A stretch of DNA of 64,000 nt, taken from Glycine soja. Taxonomy: Eukaryota; Streptophyta; Magnoliopsida; Fabales; Fabaceae. Positions within the stretch are counted from its first letter, which is position 1; every line of letters starts with the position of its first letter. The stretch is taken from the NCBI RefSeq assembly GCF_004193775.1, contig NC_041021.1, positions 20,118,632-20,182,631 on the forward strand, written 5' to 3'. The notes under the pieces were generated by a model. That model ran no database searches. It saw nothing but the letters and a program-made list of their open reading frames with translations, and was not told the origin of the DNA. Position numbers and translations under genes: made by a program. Of this stretch, positions 20,540 to 32,887 are shown in pieces.

Positions 20540-20599
20540 CTGTAAAAAGAACCCAAAATTCATATTAGACCAAAATTTATTCAAGTTCAAAAATAGAAA

Positions 20600-22160
20600 A
20601 TAAAAGTTGAAATTAAATATGTGCGCTTAGCGGGATACCGCTCGCTTAGCGTGCCCTCGGAAATATGACACTATGGCTTAGCGCAACAGGGGTACGCTTA
20701 GCCAATTATCACAGAAAATTTGTTTCTGCATAATTGGCTTAGCGAGGTAGGCACTCGCTTAGCCAAGAGCAAGTTATTTCACACAGTGGCTTAGCGCAAC
20801 AGGGTCACGCTTAGCTGAGTCAAGGCCGCATGGAATAGCGCTTAGCCCACAATAGTGGCACTAAGCGCACCCAAAACTTCACAAACTTCTTCTAAGTTAT
20901 TTGGCTTAGCACATCAGACGCGCTTAGCCCAATGATTGGCGCAACGAATTGCACTTAGCTCGAATATCCTTGGCTTAGCGCATAATAATTGATCAGAAAA
21001 TGCTCTAAGTTACTTGGGCTTAGCAAGACAACACTCGCTTAGCCTCAAGTTTTGTCTCTTTCAAGGCTCTGGTGGCTTAGCACACACAGCTATTGCTTAG
21101 CCATGTTCATACCAGATGATAAACATTCATCTTGAAAAGATGAACTCGCTTAGCACATCATGGCTGGCTTAGCGAGTTCGTTTGGAAATACATACATTCA
21201 AGCACTTTTGATGAACTCGCTTAGCACAGTAGACGCGCTTAGTGAGTTTGTCACATTTTCCAGAAAAAACACAGAAAATGAACTTCGTTTTCTTCTCTGC
21301 TTAGGCCTCTAAAAGGCATCTATCAAACATGCAAAACCATCAAAATTACCTAAGCAGTACAATCCTTAACAAAATCCTAATTTTTATCTATTCTATTTAC
21401 AAAATAATCCTAATAATCAAATTGCTAACTTAATGTCTTCTATCCTAAGGTATTAACAAAAGAAGAAGCATAAATGAAGTTGGAAGCTTACTTGGATCGA
21501 AGATGCTTCGTAGAGATTAACAGAAGATGCCAGAAGGATGCACAAATGCAATGCGCAAGTATTTGGGAGAGAGAGGTTGTAGGGTATGTGTTTTAGAAAA
21601 AACTGAGTAAATGTGAGTGTAACTGCTGTTACACTCACTTATTTGTTTTTCGACCAACTCGCTTAGCGAGTGCGGCCGCTAAGTGGTAGCGAGAGACGTT
21701 TGGTTTCTCAACGCACTCGCTTAGCGGGCCGTTTCGCTGAGCCCAAACCCAAATTTTGAAATTCAATTTTTTTTAATTGGGCTTAGCGCAAATAGACGCA
21801 CTCATCGAGTTGTGCAGATGAAAATTCTTGCAACTCTCGCTAAGCCGGGCTCATGGCCGGCTTAGCTGATATACTTCATGCTACATACATAGGAGTATGC
21901 GCTTAGCGCAATCTAGGCTGCAAAGAATAGGGCTTAGTGCAAGGTGACTGCGCTTAGCCACTAAACATGACGCGCTTAGCGAATGGCTCTAGCTTAGCCC
22001 AATTCAGACCGAGCTGAATTTGGCTTAGCTCAGCCATGATCAACTTAGCTAGCCCAAATATCTAAAGATGCAGGGGTTGATGCACTCAGTGCCATTATGA
22101 CACGCTTAGCGCATTGGAGACATGCCCTCAGCCAGAGGTTCTGTGCTTAGCAAGAGGACT
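20600..22160 (-). repeat. Spacer saturated with the CGCTTAGCG motif
   Basis: Several dozen copies of GGCTTAGCG, CGCTTAGCC and close variants, at irregular 15-60 bp spacing and in both orientations, separated by otherwise unrelated sequence. Upstream of the ORF at 20539 on the minus strand. No coding similarity. Read as element UTR or intron. Confidence 0.75.
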
Positions 22161-22318
22161 ATTTTTCAGGAAAAAAATTTCTAAGTTAAGATTAGTCCCC
22201 TTTTAAAAGAAACTCCTATATCTATCATTAAAAACAAGTTAATAAACCCCTTTTTCAATGATCACCAAGAAAATTCTAACTTGTGTAATGCATGAAAACA
22301 GAATGAAAGAAATCAACA

Positions 22319-22365
22319 TTGGGTTGCTTCCCAGGAAGTGCTTTTTTAATGTCATTAGCTTGACG
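22319..22365 (-). repeat. Conserved gypsy 3' motif (GGTTGCYTCCCAGGAAG type), second copy
   Basis: GGGTTGCTTCCCAGGAAGTG followed by CTTTTTTAATGTCATTAGCTTGACGC. This matches 3908-3952 (GGTTGCCTCCTAGTAGCGCTT, CTTTAACGTCTTTAGCTGGACGC). The motif is widespread just downstream of pol in plant gypsy elements, so it marks where pol should have been. The upstream sequence here is unrelated, so pol is missing. Confidence 0.65.
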
Positions 22366-22445
22366 CATATACCTCAAATGTGTCTCTGTTCTTCTCCATT
22401 GGCTCAATCTTTGACAAAGTTGAACATTGTGTAGGTATGTGTCAA

Positions 22446-22449
<4 letters not shown>

Positions 22450-22479
<30 letters not shown>
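22450..22479. repeat. (TC)15 microsatellite
   Basis: An uninterrupted TC/CT dinucleotide run at the border between the gypsy remnant and the RPA1-like region. Confidence 0.95.
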
Positions 22480-22481
<2 letters not shown>

Positions 22482-23305
22482 TACCTTCGCATCTTCTTTG
22501 ATGTATGGTTTTCTACAAGTTGAATGCCAATAGTTAATCATATTTTTGCATTTAGGAATCAAACCTCGGCTGCTAGTGGCTTGTCTTCTCGGCCTCTCTG
22601 AAAACACAAACTTGGTAAGAAAGTTCTTTTTTTAATATATGATTTGGAATCTCTGACATCTGATATTCGCCTCCTTTCCTTCTTTTCCTTCTCGCCAAAA
22701 AAATGCAAGCCTTTGTTGTGGTAACTGCTACTAGTAAGCTAAGGTTTTAGAATTTCACTTGGTATTTGAGATTTTTATCTTCTTCTCAACACTGGTAAAT
22801 TTTCTTCTTCTTTGAATTGATAAAATATTGTTTGGGTGCTTTGCATTTCATGGAAATTTCTGCCTCTATTGTGTCATGATCAAGTTTTGTTAGCATTGTC
22901 ACTTTAGAAAAAAAAAAATTTGTGAATATGTGTTGTGTTGGATAGTAAAGGGAGAGAGACTTGTGTTGTCAATATCTTTGTTTGTTTCGGACCTTTGATT
23001 TGCTTCATTATCTATTGTGAACCTATTTTTCCTGTGTTTGAGTTTAGCTGACTTTTTAAAGTTAGATGTTTCTCTTGGTTTGTCATTTTGATCTTTTGCT
23101 TATTGTGTTGTGGAAGTATTTCTTTGATTGTGTTGGACAGTTTGTCTGAATGTGTACTCCTTATGTCCTTCCTTTCATTTCTATTTTATGGCTTACTTTC
23201 TTGCAACAGGTATTTCTGTTATTGGAAAATTGTAGTTCATTTACTTGGAGTTGATTACTAATGTATTTTTTGTGTCTTACGGACTCAAGAGCATCATAAC
23301 TAAGG
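22480..23305. other. Non-coding, AT-rich, upstream of the RPA1-like pseudogene
   Basis: No recognised coding or repeat content. T-rich, with no clear promoter. Confidence 0.4.
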
Positions 23306-23770
23306 ATGGCTCACAAACTCAGTTCTATAAAGGACATAAATGACTCGCAAGAAACATGGAAAATGGCTATCAGAATTATTAATATTTGGAGTAGGGAAAA
23401 TACATCAAGGCTAATACTTGACATGATTTTTATGGATAAAGATGTAAGATTTCTTATTTTGATTGTAATTTCCATTTGTATTTGGTGATCATTACAATGG
23501 CTAACAAATTTCCTCTCATAGAATATGTTTCTAGAACTATCTTATTAGTATTCCCCATAACAACCTTTATTTGTAATATATAAAATAAGAGTTCCTATTA
23601 GGCCTAACATTGGCCATTTTTGGTTTATCAATAGAAACTTGGGTTTCTTCAATTGGATTTTCATCTGGACTCTTCTACATAATGGGCTTGTCCGTATCAT
23701 TATTCAGTGTCTTAAATTTTATACATATAATTAAGATATGTTACTCTACCCAATGGTTTGATAAGCTTTA

Positions 23771-23884
23771 GATGTTATTAACAAGATAAAACATAATCTT
23801 GATGATCGGAGAATCATTCTCTCTACATGGAATCCAGCCAATCTTAAAACGATGGCACTTTTGTCCTGCACATGTTTGCACAAG
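23771..23884 (+). pseudogene. Fragment of the thymidylate synthase domain of DHFR-TS
   Basis: The plus-strand frame from 23771 reads DVINKIKHNLDDRR then IILSTWNPANLKTMAL. This closely matches a conserved stretch of plant bifunctional dihydrofolate reductase-thymidylate synthase (just before the active-site PCHMF motif). A lost base in the PCHMF codons (TGCACATGTTTGCACAA) shifts the frame. Only about 38 codons are recognisable; no catalytic Cys context beyond that. It lies between exon 1 and the C-terminal exons of the RPA1-like pseudogene, so it looks like a captured or inserted exon piece. Confidence 0.75.
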
Positions 23885-26395
23885 TCGACATCAATAATGA
23901 GAGATAGTGGTAGTTTTTTTTTTTTTGTCTCCTTATATTGACAATTTGTATTGATTCTAAACTTGGTTTGTTTTGATTAAGTTAGTCTCAAAAAACATCA
24001 ACATGGAGGGTGGCAAGCACAAATTAGGAGAATGGATGGAAAAAATATTACATCAACATGGAGTATTTTAATCTAACATGTTTGTTCAATAAATATAATG
24101 CATTGTTGTTTTTCTATTTCAATAACATGTAAACTCTCTATGCTTATTTACAATGGATACAATCATTTAATCTTTTGGTCTAAAGAGGTCAGTCTATTTT
24201 TGCAACAATGCACACCTTTCTATATTTTGGAAGATTACGATTGCATGAGATATTGTTGAGAGTTGTCAAAGCAAAGTTCTTTGGGTTGTTAGGTAGTGAT
24301 CCTTTAAGGCATCTGTGTTACTACATCAATGTGTGCCTCAGTAAGAGAGATAGAGTGTGTGGTTGTTTGTGTGAAGTTTGAAGACTAAATCACAATTGTT
24401 TCACTTTCTCAATTACTTAAAAGGTTGGCTGGTCCCTATTTTTTTAATTATTATTTTCAGGCTGTTGCTTTGATTTGATTTCCTACTTTTGGAAAGAAAA
24501 GTAGTGTTTTTTTTATTTTTTTAATATTTTTTTCAATAGCTCATCAGAATAGCAAATAGAATGTACTAGCAAGAGTGTGTCTAAGTTTGATTCATCTTCT
24601 TATTCGAATTCTAGGTTCCACACTAGGTTACTTTGCTTTTTTTGGAAAAATGTGAACAATAGGTTGACAAGTTTAGTCCTCTAAATTGTTCTGCTTAGGC
24701 GATTTTCGAGTTGGTGTTTGAACTCAAGACGGTGTTTGAATAATGAGAAAGTCTATGATATTCATATTTGCGTTGGGTGTTCTGTTAGAAGTCTACCAAT
24801 AATTTTGTAGGATGCGAGTTGAAGTGTCCGGAAGAGGGATAACAAATTGTAAGAGGTCTTATATCAAGTATTTGGTGTGCTTGAGTTATGTGGAAGGAAG
24901 ATATATATATGTTTTGAAATGGATATTAAATTAAGATATTTTTATTTGTTGATGACTAACAAATATATTCAATCCTATGGATATTAAATTAGCAAACCAT
25001 GTACCTCGATTTGGAGCATTCTAAGATGTTGGGTACTGAATGCAACCACTATGTCAGCAGTATCACCAGCAAGTGATCTCTGAACTGTGTTGTGAATGGT
25101 GTAGGGACTAATTATTTTTCTACACAGATTTGACACTTACATTATTTGGTTTGATGCGTAGATTTAACTATGACTAACACAACTTGAATGCAACATCTTT
25201 CAAAGAGGGAAAAGTTTTATGTGGTAATATGTTAATGCATATAGTCTTTGTCATTCTATTCATGAATTACATTGATCTCGGTCCATTGTTCATTAGCAAA
25301 GTTTGCACATTATCCTATTGGCATTCAAACTAAATGTATGGGTCAAGGCTTTTTATTAATGAAGATATCAAAGAGACTAATGATTTGTTGAAAAGGTATT
25401 TCTTATTTTGATAGTTGAATGATATTTTAGGATTTACTAATGTTGTTAACATTGTGTGTATTTATTTAATGTAGTATGGAACCAAGTGATAACTATGATG
25501 TTTGGTTAAGTCAAAGAATTGTTCAGATATCTCAAAGCTTTCTAATGAGGATAAGTTTTTTTAGATTTACGAGGTCATTAGTTTAAGTGAGTTGGTTGAA
25601 ATCCAAAAGGTTGTCATTACATTGTATAAATACAACATATTATTCGAAATTTGGCCTTAATATTTGGTCCGTTAGAACTATATTAAAAACAATTTCTTGG
25701 TTCATACAGCAAGGTAACTTTGTCATTGTCAGAACTATTGAAAAGGTTTTGGTAGCCAATGATTGGTGTTACGAAGGTTGTCCCAAGTGTAATAGGAAAT
25801 GCGAAGAGAAGTTGTCCCCTTTCATTTGTCCTGGATGTCAAGAGGAAAATTCAAGTATAGTGCTTAGGTAATTAATTAAAATTTCCATTATGTGTTTTCA
25901 ATTTAGGAATTACTGATATATGGGTGATGAGATGCAAGTTTGTTGTCAAAGTACTTATTAACCAATCAACTACTTTGTACAGGTTCAGGTTGGGAGTCAA
26001 AGTCTCACACCAGAATGACTCTTTAAAGTTTGTCCTGTGGAATAAAGAGTCCACCCTTAACCAAATTGTCACTGACATCAAGAATCAATTGATTCAGGAG
26101 GTATGAATATGTCAAAAATGAGTTTCACTACCAAACATCACTACCGTAATTTACATATTAAACTCCTCCTTATACGCATATCTCAAATATGTTCATGTAG
26201 GATGGCAAATTTGATCCAATGTCATTTTTTGAGGCAATTGACAAAGTGTTCAAAAGACAATTTGTGTTCAAAATTAAAGTTGTTCCAAACAGTTTTTGCT
26301 TTTTTGTTATCGAATTATGTGAGGATAAACAACTTATTGCATTAGCACGGGAAAAAAATTGGAGGTCCTCGAGTGATTTAGGTCATGAAATATGT

Positions 26396-26414
26396 TGTGT
26401 GTGTGTGTGTGTGT
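26396..26414. repeat. (TG)n microsatellite
   Basis: TG/GT dinucleotide run right after the RPA1-like exon that starts at 26201. Confidence 0.9.
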
Positions 26415-26796
26415 AAAGTATGAGTGTTAAACAACTTTTATTGTTGTTGTTAAACTCAAGCATTTGATTCCGATTGCATACAGGATGTGTCTATCACACA
26501 GGCAGAAAAGTCAGTTTCCTCTAAGCATGACTTTGATGATACTCATATGAGTGTATGTTTCTTATAAGTAGCTTTATAGATTTATCTGGTCAACAAAATG
26601 TGACATTTATATTTTGTTTCAAAATATGTAGCAAACTGTATTTGGTAGTGGAGACTATGATCCTGAAATGTTGGAATCTTTCACACCAGCCAAAAGGTTA
26701 TCCTCTGAATCAAAGTTTCATGATGTTAGTATGGAAGATCTTGCTTATGTTATGCTTTCTAGCTCGAGGTTGTCTAGACAAATTAAAATTGAATGA

Positions 26797-28138
26797 ATGA
26801 GGAAGTTAGTAGACGGTTTTTAGTGCATCTCTGATTTACCTATGTAGCATTATGGTTTACTTATGATCTTGAAATGAGATTTAGATAAATGAATCATAGG
26901 TGGAGAAACTGTATTCTTTTTGTGACTTTTATGGGTACATTTAACACATCTATTTAAAGTTAAGGGTTTCATCCCTTTTGGTTTGTAATCATAAATCTTA
27001 TAATTTTAGACCTAACTATATTTTGATATTACTTATAGTTTAATGGTTGTATATATGAAAGTGTCTTATTTACAATTTATTAAGTTCTTAAAATGAGAGT
27101 GATTATTTATAAGTTATTTATTCGAATGAATAATAACAAGTAGTAAAACAAGAGCACGTGACTACATGTAAATGCGTTAACATTTAAACCATAAGAACCC
27201 AACCGATATAAGTTAGAGTAAGAAAAAATTAAGAAATAATACATGTTAGTTGCCACTTTTTAATCAAGATAGCAAATAAAAATGGTTTTCTTCTTCAAAG
27301 TTATTTTTTTCTTCCAAACAACATGTTGACATAATTAATCTCTTGTCACTCCATATGTTAAATTTTCACTTCTTGTTAACCCCAACACAAATAAAAGGTC
27401 TCAATATATGAGTATATCTTTAGATTCATAATATGAATAATTTGAATGTCAAATTGAAACAATTAGTCTTATACCAATACCAGTTGAGGATGTTGTGAAC
27501 ATGAAAGCAATTGCAAGTCTTCTTATAGGTTGATCATTTCAAATTATGTAGTCATGTTTTATTGTCAAAAAATCATTACTAACTTTATTTGTTGTTGTCT
27601 TTGGAAGTTAGACGTTTCTGGATTGGTTACGAAAATGTTATTAGAAAGAACTTATATCAAAGATAGGCATTCAATCAAAAGGATTTTCATATTTCTTTGT
27701 GTGATGGAAGATAAATATGGGATCTTTATCAATCTATTATTATGGGTGATGGAAAAAAAATTCAAATAGTATTTACAAAATTTAAATAGTTTGGCATCCA
27801 TAGTAGATGAATCAAATAAAAAAGTTTATAAACAATTTTGCATGTCATAATAACTTTGTCATATAATAAGGTAAACATTGAGTGAGATTGATTTGTATTT
27901 GTAATTTAAGGGCATTATACTCTACTAATTTCTTCCGACTTTGTTTAGTATATTGTAACCTAAGTAATGTTGCTTTGGTTTTGTGAATTTATTAGATAAA
28001 TAAACAACATTATTGTACAAAATATAAATTATATATTTCAATTTTATTAATTTTGATTATCATATATTGAGTTCTATATCATTACAACTTACAACTAAAT
28101 ATTATATATCTCAATTTTATTAATTTTGTAGCTTACCA
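26797..28138. other. AT-rich intergenic sequence
   Basis: No coding similarity or repeat array found. I searched by eye for a Helitron 3' end (hairpin plus CTRR) and found none. Confidence 0.5.
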
Positions 28139-28147
28139 GGTAGTGAA

Positions 28148-28193
28148 GGCTCATGCTAGGTGCACCCAGCATTATTGCTGGTGCACCCAGCAC
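28148..28193 (+). repeat. Left TIR of the large MULE
   Basis: GGCTCATGCTAGGTGCACCC..., pairing with 38286-38332 with a few mismatches, mainly in the outer 8 bases. The TIR itself contains an internal inverted repeat (GGTGCACCCAGCA / TGCTGGTGCACC). Confidence 0.88.
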
Positions 28194-28489
28194 TTAAGCG
28201 CAAAAGACCAAAATGCCCCTGCTTATTTACTTAAAACATTTGCACCCAACAATTGGCTTTTCTTCTTCCCGCGACTCCTTCTTGCTCCTTCTTTTGCGAC
28301 CGTGTGCGACCCAACAAGTTGATCCGCAACTCTCTGTTCTCCATCGTTGTCTGCTCCCTCCGTGGCGCCATTGTTCGTTTCTTCTTCTTCTTCTTCAGCA
28401 CGTCACCATTGTCGAGGTAAGCACTCCTTCATCACTGTCATTTCGTTTCCATTGTTGCTTTGTGTAGTGCTTAGGGTAGTTGATCTGCG

Positions 28490-28835
28490 TATGCATTTAG
28501 GTGTTTCTCGTTTGCGTTATAGTTGATCCGTAGTAGTGCTAGGGATATAGATGATCCGCGTAGTTTTTAGGTGATCCGCATTTGGTAGGATTGTGGAAGC
28601 TTAAGGCGGATCAAGTTGATCCGCAAGTTTTATACGGATCAACTTAATCCACAGTTGGTAGGGTTCTCTGAGGCTGAATGTGGATCAAGTTGATCCGCAA
28701 GATTCATGGTTTAACATACGGATCAAGTACAAGGTATATGATCCGCAGGAGTATTTTCGATGAAGTTCCTTCATGTGGATCAAGTTGATCCGCATGAAGC
28801 TTGTGGATCAACTTGTTCCGCATGAATGTATTTTA
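28490..28835. repeat. Subterminal palindrome array, left side of the large MULE
   Basis: About ten copies of GGATCAAGTTGATCC or halves of it (for example 28606-28624 GCGGATCAAGTTGATCCGC), interspersed with GTTTTTAGG/GCATTT linkers. Same motif as 37990-38250 and 52020-52215. Confidence 0.85.
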
Positions 28836-28949
28836 ATTTTTAAAAATAAAAATTAGTTTATTATTTATGAAAATGCTATTAAATTAGGGTTTAGCGTTCA
28901 TTTTGAGGCTGCCTTGTCATGTGCCTAAAAAAGATTAGAACCACAAGAA

Positions 28950-30540
28950 TGTTGGATTAAGTGGCCTCAGAATAATTAAGAAGGGGGGGTTGAATTAATT
29001 ATTATTCAACCTTTACTTATTAAAAATCTACCCTTCATAGGCTTTTACTACAATGTTAAGAAAGTAAAGAACAGAAATATAAACTTAACTAAAAGTAAAA
29101 GAGATAATTAAAGTGCACAGCGGAAATTAAAGAGTGTAGGGAAGAAGAAGACAAACACAAGAGTTTTATACTGGTTCGGCATTAACCCGTGCCTACATCC
29201 AGTCCCCAAGCGACCTGCGGTCCTTGAGATTTCTTTTCAACCTTGTAAAATCCTTTACAAGCAAAGATCCACAAGGGATGTACCCTCCCTTGTTCTCTTT
29301 GAACAACCTAGTGGATGTATCCTCCACTAGAACTGATCCACAAGAGATGTACCCTCTCTTGTTCTCAGTTACAACAACCCAAGTAGATGTACCCTCTACT
29401 TGTATCACAAAGGATGTACCCTCCAATGTGTTAAGACAAAGTTCTCCTGCGGCTAGTCCTTTGAAACTTTGTGAAGGGGGATACAAAAGATATCTCAGGC
29501 GGTTAGTCCTTTGAAATCTTTTGTATAAGGGAAAGGGAAGAATCAAAAGAATTCTCAGACTGTGTCGTTTTGAATTCTTTGACAAGGGAGAAGGGAGACA
29601 CAAAAGAATTCAGGCGGTTAGTCCTTTGTTCTTTTGGAAAAGGGAGAAGAGAGATACAAAAAGAATTTAGGCGGTTAGTCCTTGGCGAATTCTTTTTGGC
29701 AAAGGGAGAAGATAAAGAAAAATGAATAGCACACTTTTGTTTTCAAGGTTTGGAAAAACCAGAAAACTTTAGAAAGCTTTTGGCAAAGGAAGAAGAAGAA
29801 GAAATTTAAGAAGATGCTCAAAGAGATTCAAAGGTTGTAAAGGATTGTAATGATTGTACTTAAAAATGCAAGTTAAGGACTTGCTTTTATAGACTCTTCA
29901 TGTCTGGTCAAGAAAACCATTAGAAGAGTTATAACCTTTAGAAAAACTTGAAAACCATTGGAAGAATTACATCTTTTGATTTTTGTTCAAAACCAATCAC
30001 TGGTAATCGATTACAATGATTTGGTAATCGATTACACAAAGCTTTTTTGTGAAAGGATGTGACTCTTCACAATTGAATTTGAATTTCAACGTTCAAACAC
30101 ACTGGTAATCGATTACCAATATATTGTAATCGATTACACCATTTTGGAATTAATTAGAACGTTGTAAATTCAGTTGAAAGCTTTTGAAACCAAAATTTTG
30201 CCACTGGTAATTGATTACAGGAACCTGGTAATCGATTACCAGAGAGTAAAAACTCTGGTAACTTAGAAAATTTTGAGAAAACTCTTTTGAAAAACAAAAT
30301 TGTGCTATGTTTGTTTTTTGAAAAATATTTTCAATACTTCCCTTGTGAAGTCTTCTTGATTTCTTCTCTTGAAACTTGAATTCATCTTTTCTTGAATCTT
30401 GAAATCAAATTTCTCTTAATTCTTGAATTGTTCTTAACTCAATCTTGAAATCATTCTCTTGGACTTTTTGTCATCATCTTTGTTATCATCAAAACAACTT
30501 GAATTAATCTGGATTCAACATCATGAAGCTTGCTTCTACA
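28950..30540 (-). repeat. 3' LTR of the SIRE-like element (1591 bp)
   Basis: It matches 32888-34476. It contains a set of degenerate GATGTACCCTC repeats (29270-29430), GCGGTTAGTCCTT repeats (29490-29690), a TATAAAAG box on the minus strand (29884-29891) and at least five GTAATCGATTAC palindromes (30003-30245). Confidence 0.92.
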
Positions 30541-30556
30541 ATCTCCCCCTTTTTGA
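30541..30556 (-). promoter_or_regulatory. Polypurine tract of the SIRE-like element
   Basis: Minus strand TCAAAAAGGGGGAGAT directly before the LTR start TGTAGAAGC. This ATCATCAAAAAGGGGGAGAT context is typical of SIRE/Maximus elements. Confidence 0.85.
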
Positions 30557-31000
30557 TGATGACAACCCTGAAATCAAGAAACACATACACACATTTTTTT
30601 CCTAGTCGATCACTCACTTAATTCTCCATATTCTCCCCCTTTGTTTTTGAGTTTAAGCTTCACTTGAAATTAAGTTAATTACTTATGTGAGTTCTTGATT
30701 TAATCCCTATTTCTCTCCCCCTTGGGCATCAACAAAAAGCCAAAGTGCGTAACAAGTATAAAACATACATTCACTACTAATCATTCACAAGATATTCATT
30801 GAAGAATATAAACCAATCATGAAGCAAGAAACATGAATAGATGAAATATATAAAAACCACATAGTCATATAACATAATTCATAATTGTTCAATCATACCA
30901 TGCAAATAAAGGAAATACTAATTTGTTCAAATGTCATAATAATATAGTCAAATACACGGCTAGAAATCAAAGTACTAATAATATTAAAAATAATAGAAAA

Positions 31001-32114
31001 CTAAGATGATGGTGGCGGTGGTGGTGGTAGATCAAAGCTTGTACGAATGTAAGAAACATCTTCTTCGACCTTGGTGATCCTTGACTCCATCTCATTGAAT
31101 CGCATGTCCACTTGTAACTCCAAAGTATCAAACCTTTCACCAACAAAGGTTTGAAGACCATCGAACCTGTCCAAAATCTTTTGAAGAAGAGAGGAATCTT
31201 CTCCACCATGTAAATGTCCTTCTTCATCAATGGGTTGAGCACCCTTTTTCACCCAAGAGCCATCATGCTCTTTACGGTAACCAAAGGATGCAATCACAGC
31301 AGCGCCTATTAGAAAGGATCTCTTGATTGAAACATACGTTTCAGAATCAAGAGGAATGTTGAAGTGTTGAAGGAAGAGGGTGACTAGGTGTGGATATGGC
31401 AATGGAGCATTTAATCGCAATGCCTTATGCATGCGATATCGAACTAAGTGTACCCAATCAATTTGTCGGCCTTTATGAAAAGCCCACATAACAATAAGAT
31501 CTTCTTTCAGAAACCTATGCAAGATTTGAAGATCTTGGAAGCAAGATACGCACAATGAGATAATGAAGGATGCGGCTCTCAAAAGCCAATGAACCGACAA
31601 GAAGCCTTCCGGTCATATCCGCTTGGTTGGTGGAAACCAACCGGCGGGCATCATGCACAGAGAATTCAAATTTCCAATCATCAATCAGTGAACCTTCAAA
31701 TGGTACACCTTCACTGGATAATTGAGTCAAATCATGGAATAAGGATTGGTCAATGACCATTTTAATCCCATAAACTTCAGAAATTAAAGTTCCTTCTTTG
31801 ATTTCTAGGTTTGAATAGAAGGCTTTAACTAAATCAGAGTAAACAGGCAATTTTAAAGACATGAAAGGAATAAGATTGGAGTTTTCAAATGCCTGAATGC
31901 ATTCAAAACTGTCATTTGAAAAGAAATCCATATCAATGAATTTTGGATCAATAATGGAACGAGAAGAGAAGAGATTTGTGTATCGTATCCGTTGTTCTTC
32001 GGATGAGAACAATGAGGAAGAGGAAATAGAGGAAGGAATCAGTGTTTCCTGAGTCTCGGAATGTCGTTGACTCCGACTCGAAGAACCCTTTTGCTTCTTT
32101 GATGGCTCCGCCAT
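31001..32114 (-). pseudogene. 'Putative plant transposon protein' type ORF in the copia element, one frameshift
   Basis: The ATG at 32114 (MAEPSKKQKGSSSRSQRHSE, a Ser-rich basic start) opens 199 codons to a TAG at 31515. It includes LKLPVYSDLVKAFYSNLEI, DDWKFEFSVHDARRLVS and MTGRLLVGSLAFESRILHYL. The reading then continues in the next frame from about 31560 (RFLKEDLIVMWAFHKGRQID, YPHLVTLFLQHFNIPL) to a Pro-rich end (FDLPPPPPPSS, stop near 31001). The C-terminal part has a short coiled-coil-like stretch (DSSLLQKILDRFDGLQTFVG and following). The same protein family is seen in gypsy contexts elsewhere in this window. It occupies the place of pol. Function unknown; it may be cargo or a trans-acting factor. 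Confidence 0.75.
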
Positions 32115-32564
32115 TTGAAGGGATTGTTTGAAATTTCAATTGGTTCAAATGAAAGAGAATGAAAAAAGATGAAGTTTGGGCTTTATGGGGAGTGATTTGG
32201 GTAAGAAATGAGTGAGATATGGCAGAAGGGAGAATTGGGAATGAGGGTTTTCGAAAAAGAGAGAAGTTGCAGATTTCTGATTTTGAATTTTGAATATATA
32301 GGGGCAGGGACGCATTGTAATCGATTACACCTTACTTTAACTGTCTGTAATCAATTACACTAATGTGGTAATCGATTACCAAAGAGCATTTTAGCCAAAA
32401 TTAAAAGCTGACCGACTTTTAAGGGAAAAGGGATTTGAATGAATATCAAAATACTTTCTTAAAGAAAATATATATTAAAAAATACTTTATGAATGAATCT
32501 TAATCAAGTAATTCATATATCATATTCAAAATCATGCATAATCATTTAAAGGATATATCTATTC

Positions 32565-32837
32565 CTAGGGCTGAAGTAATAATGTTTTTGGCTTTAAGAT
32601 CATATTGGATTCTTCTTCTGTCCACTTATCTCTAGGTTTTTGTGTTGTGGTGCTTGTGCTTACATCTACTATAGTGGGTGTGTAAGGTCCTATTTCTATT
32701 GCTTCCCAAATGTTTAAATCTATGGCTTCAACGAAAATCTGCATACGGGTTTTCCAATAATGGTAACCCTCACCATTGAAGATAGGTGGTCTATGGATGG
32801 AATTTCCTTTAGGAAACAAAGAATTTGAAGAGGCCAT
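32565..32837 (-). pseudogene. N-terminal gag stub of the SIRE-like element
   Basis: The ATG at 32837, 34 bp after the PBS, opens 90 codons: MASSNSLFPKGNSIHRPPIF, then GEGYHYWKTRMQIFVEAIDL. The F-x-G-xx-Y-xx-W pattern is typical of the N-terminus of copia gag proteins. The frame stops early; the rest of gag, including the zinc knuckle, is missing. Confidence 0.85.
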
Positions 32838-32870
32838 GAATCTTGAAGTGGTTAGACTTTCTACAAGATA

Positions 32871-32885
32871 CCTGCTCTGATACCA
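32871..32885 (-). promoter_or_regulatory. tRNA-iMet primer binding site of the SIRE-like element
   Basis: Minus strand TGGTATCAGAGCAGG, 2 bp from the LTR end (TTGATCCAACA). TGGTATCAGAGC is complementary to the 3' end of plant initiator tRNA-Met. Confidence 0.92.
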
Positions 32886-32887
32886 CT

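Larger units (their letters stand above)
23306..26796 (+). pseudogene. RPA1-like (replication protein A large subunit) gene, internally broken
   Basis: Exon 1 (23306-23443, MAHKLSSIKDINDSQETW..., donor GTAAGA) resembles the N-terminus of plant RPA70-like proteins. The C-terminal DNA-binding part is well kept: an exon ending at 25867 with a zinc ribbon (CPKC...CPGC, CxxC-x12-CxxC, 25779-25838); exon 25983-26100 (FRLGVKVSHQNDSLKFVLWN); exon 26201 to about 26385; exon 26484-26550; exon 26632-26796 (PAKRLSSESKFHD, stop TGA). Splice signals are canonical at most borders. The region between exon 1 and about 25475, where the OB folds A and B should be, is not recognisable and holds a thymidylate synthase fragment. 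There is a stop upstream of the zinc ribbon near 25585. RPA1 binds single-stranded DNA; TE-linked RPA copies are known from plant Helitrons, but no helicase or Helitron end is seen here. Confidence 0.75.

Noticed and set aside
27530..27769. A 79-codon plus-strand ORF
   Set aside because: No recognisable domain, AT-rich, no neighbouring exons.
22480..28138. Annotation of a complete Helitron
   Set aside because: An RPA1-like gene and a captured TS fragment are suggestive, but no Rep/helicase and no acceptable 5' TC or 3' hairpin-CTRR end was seen.
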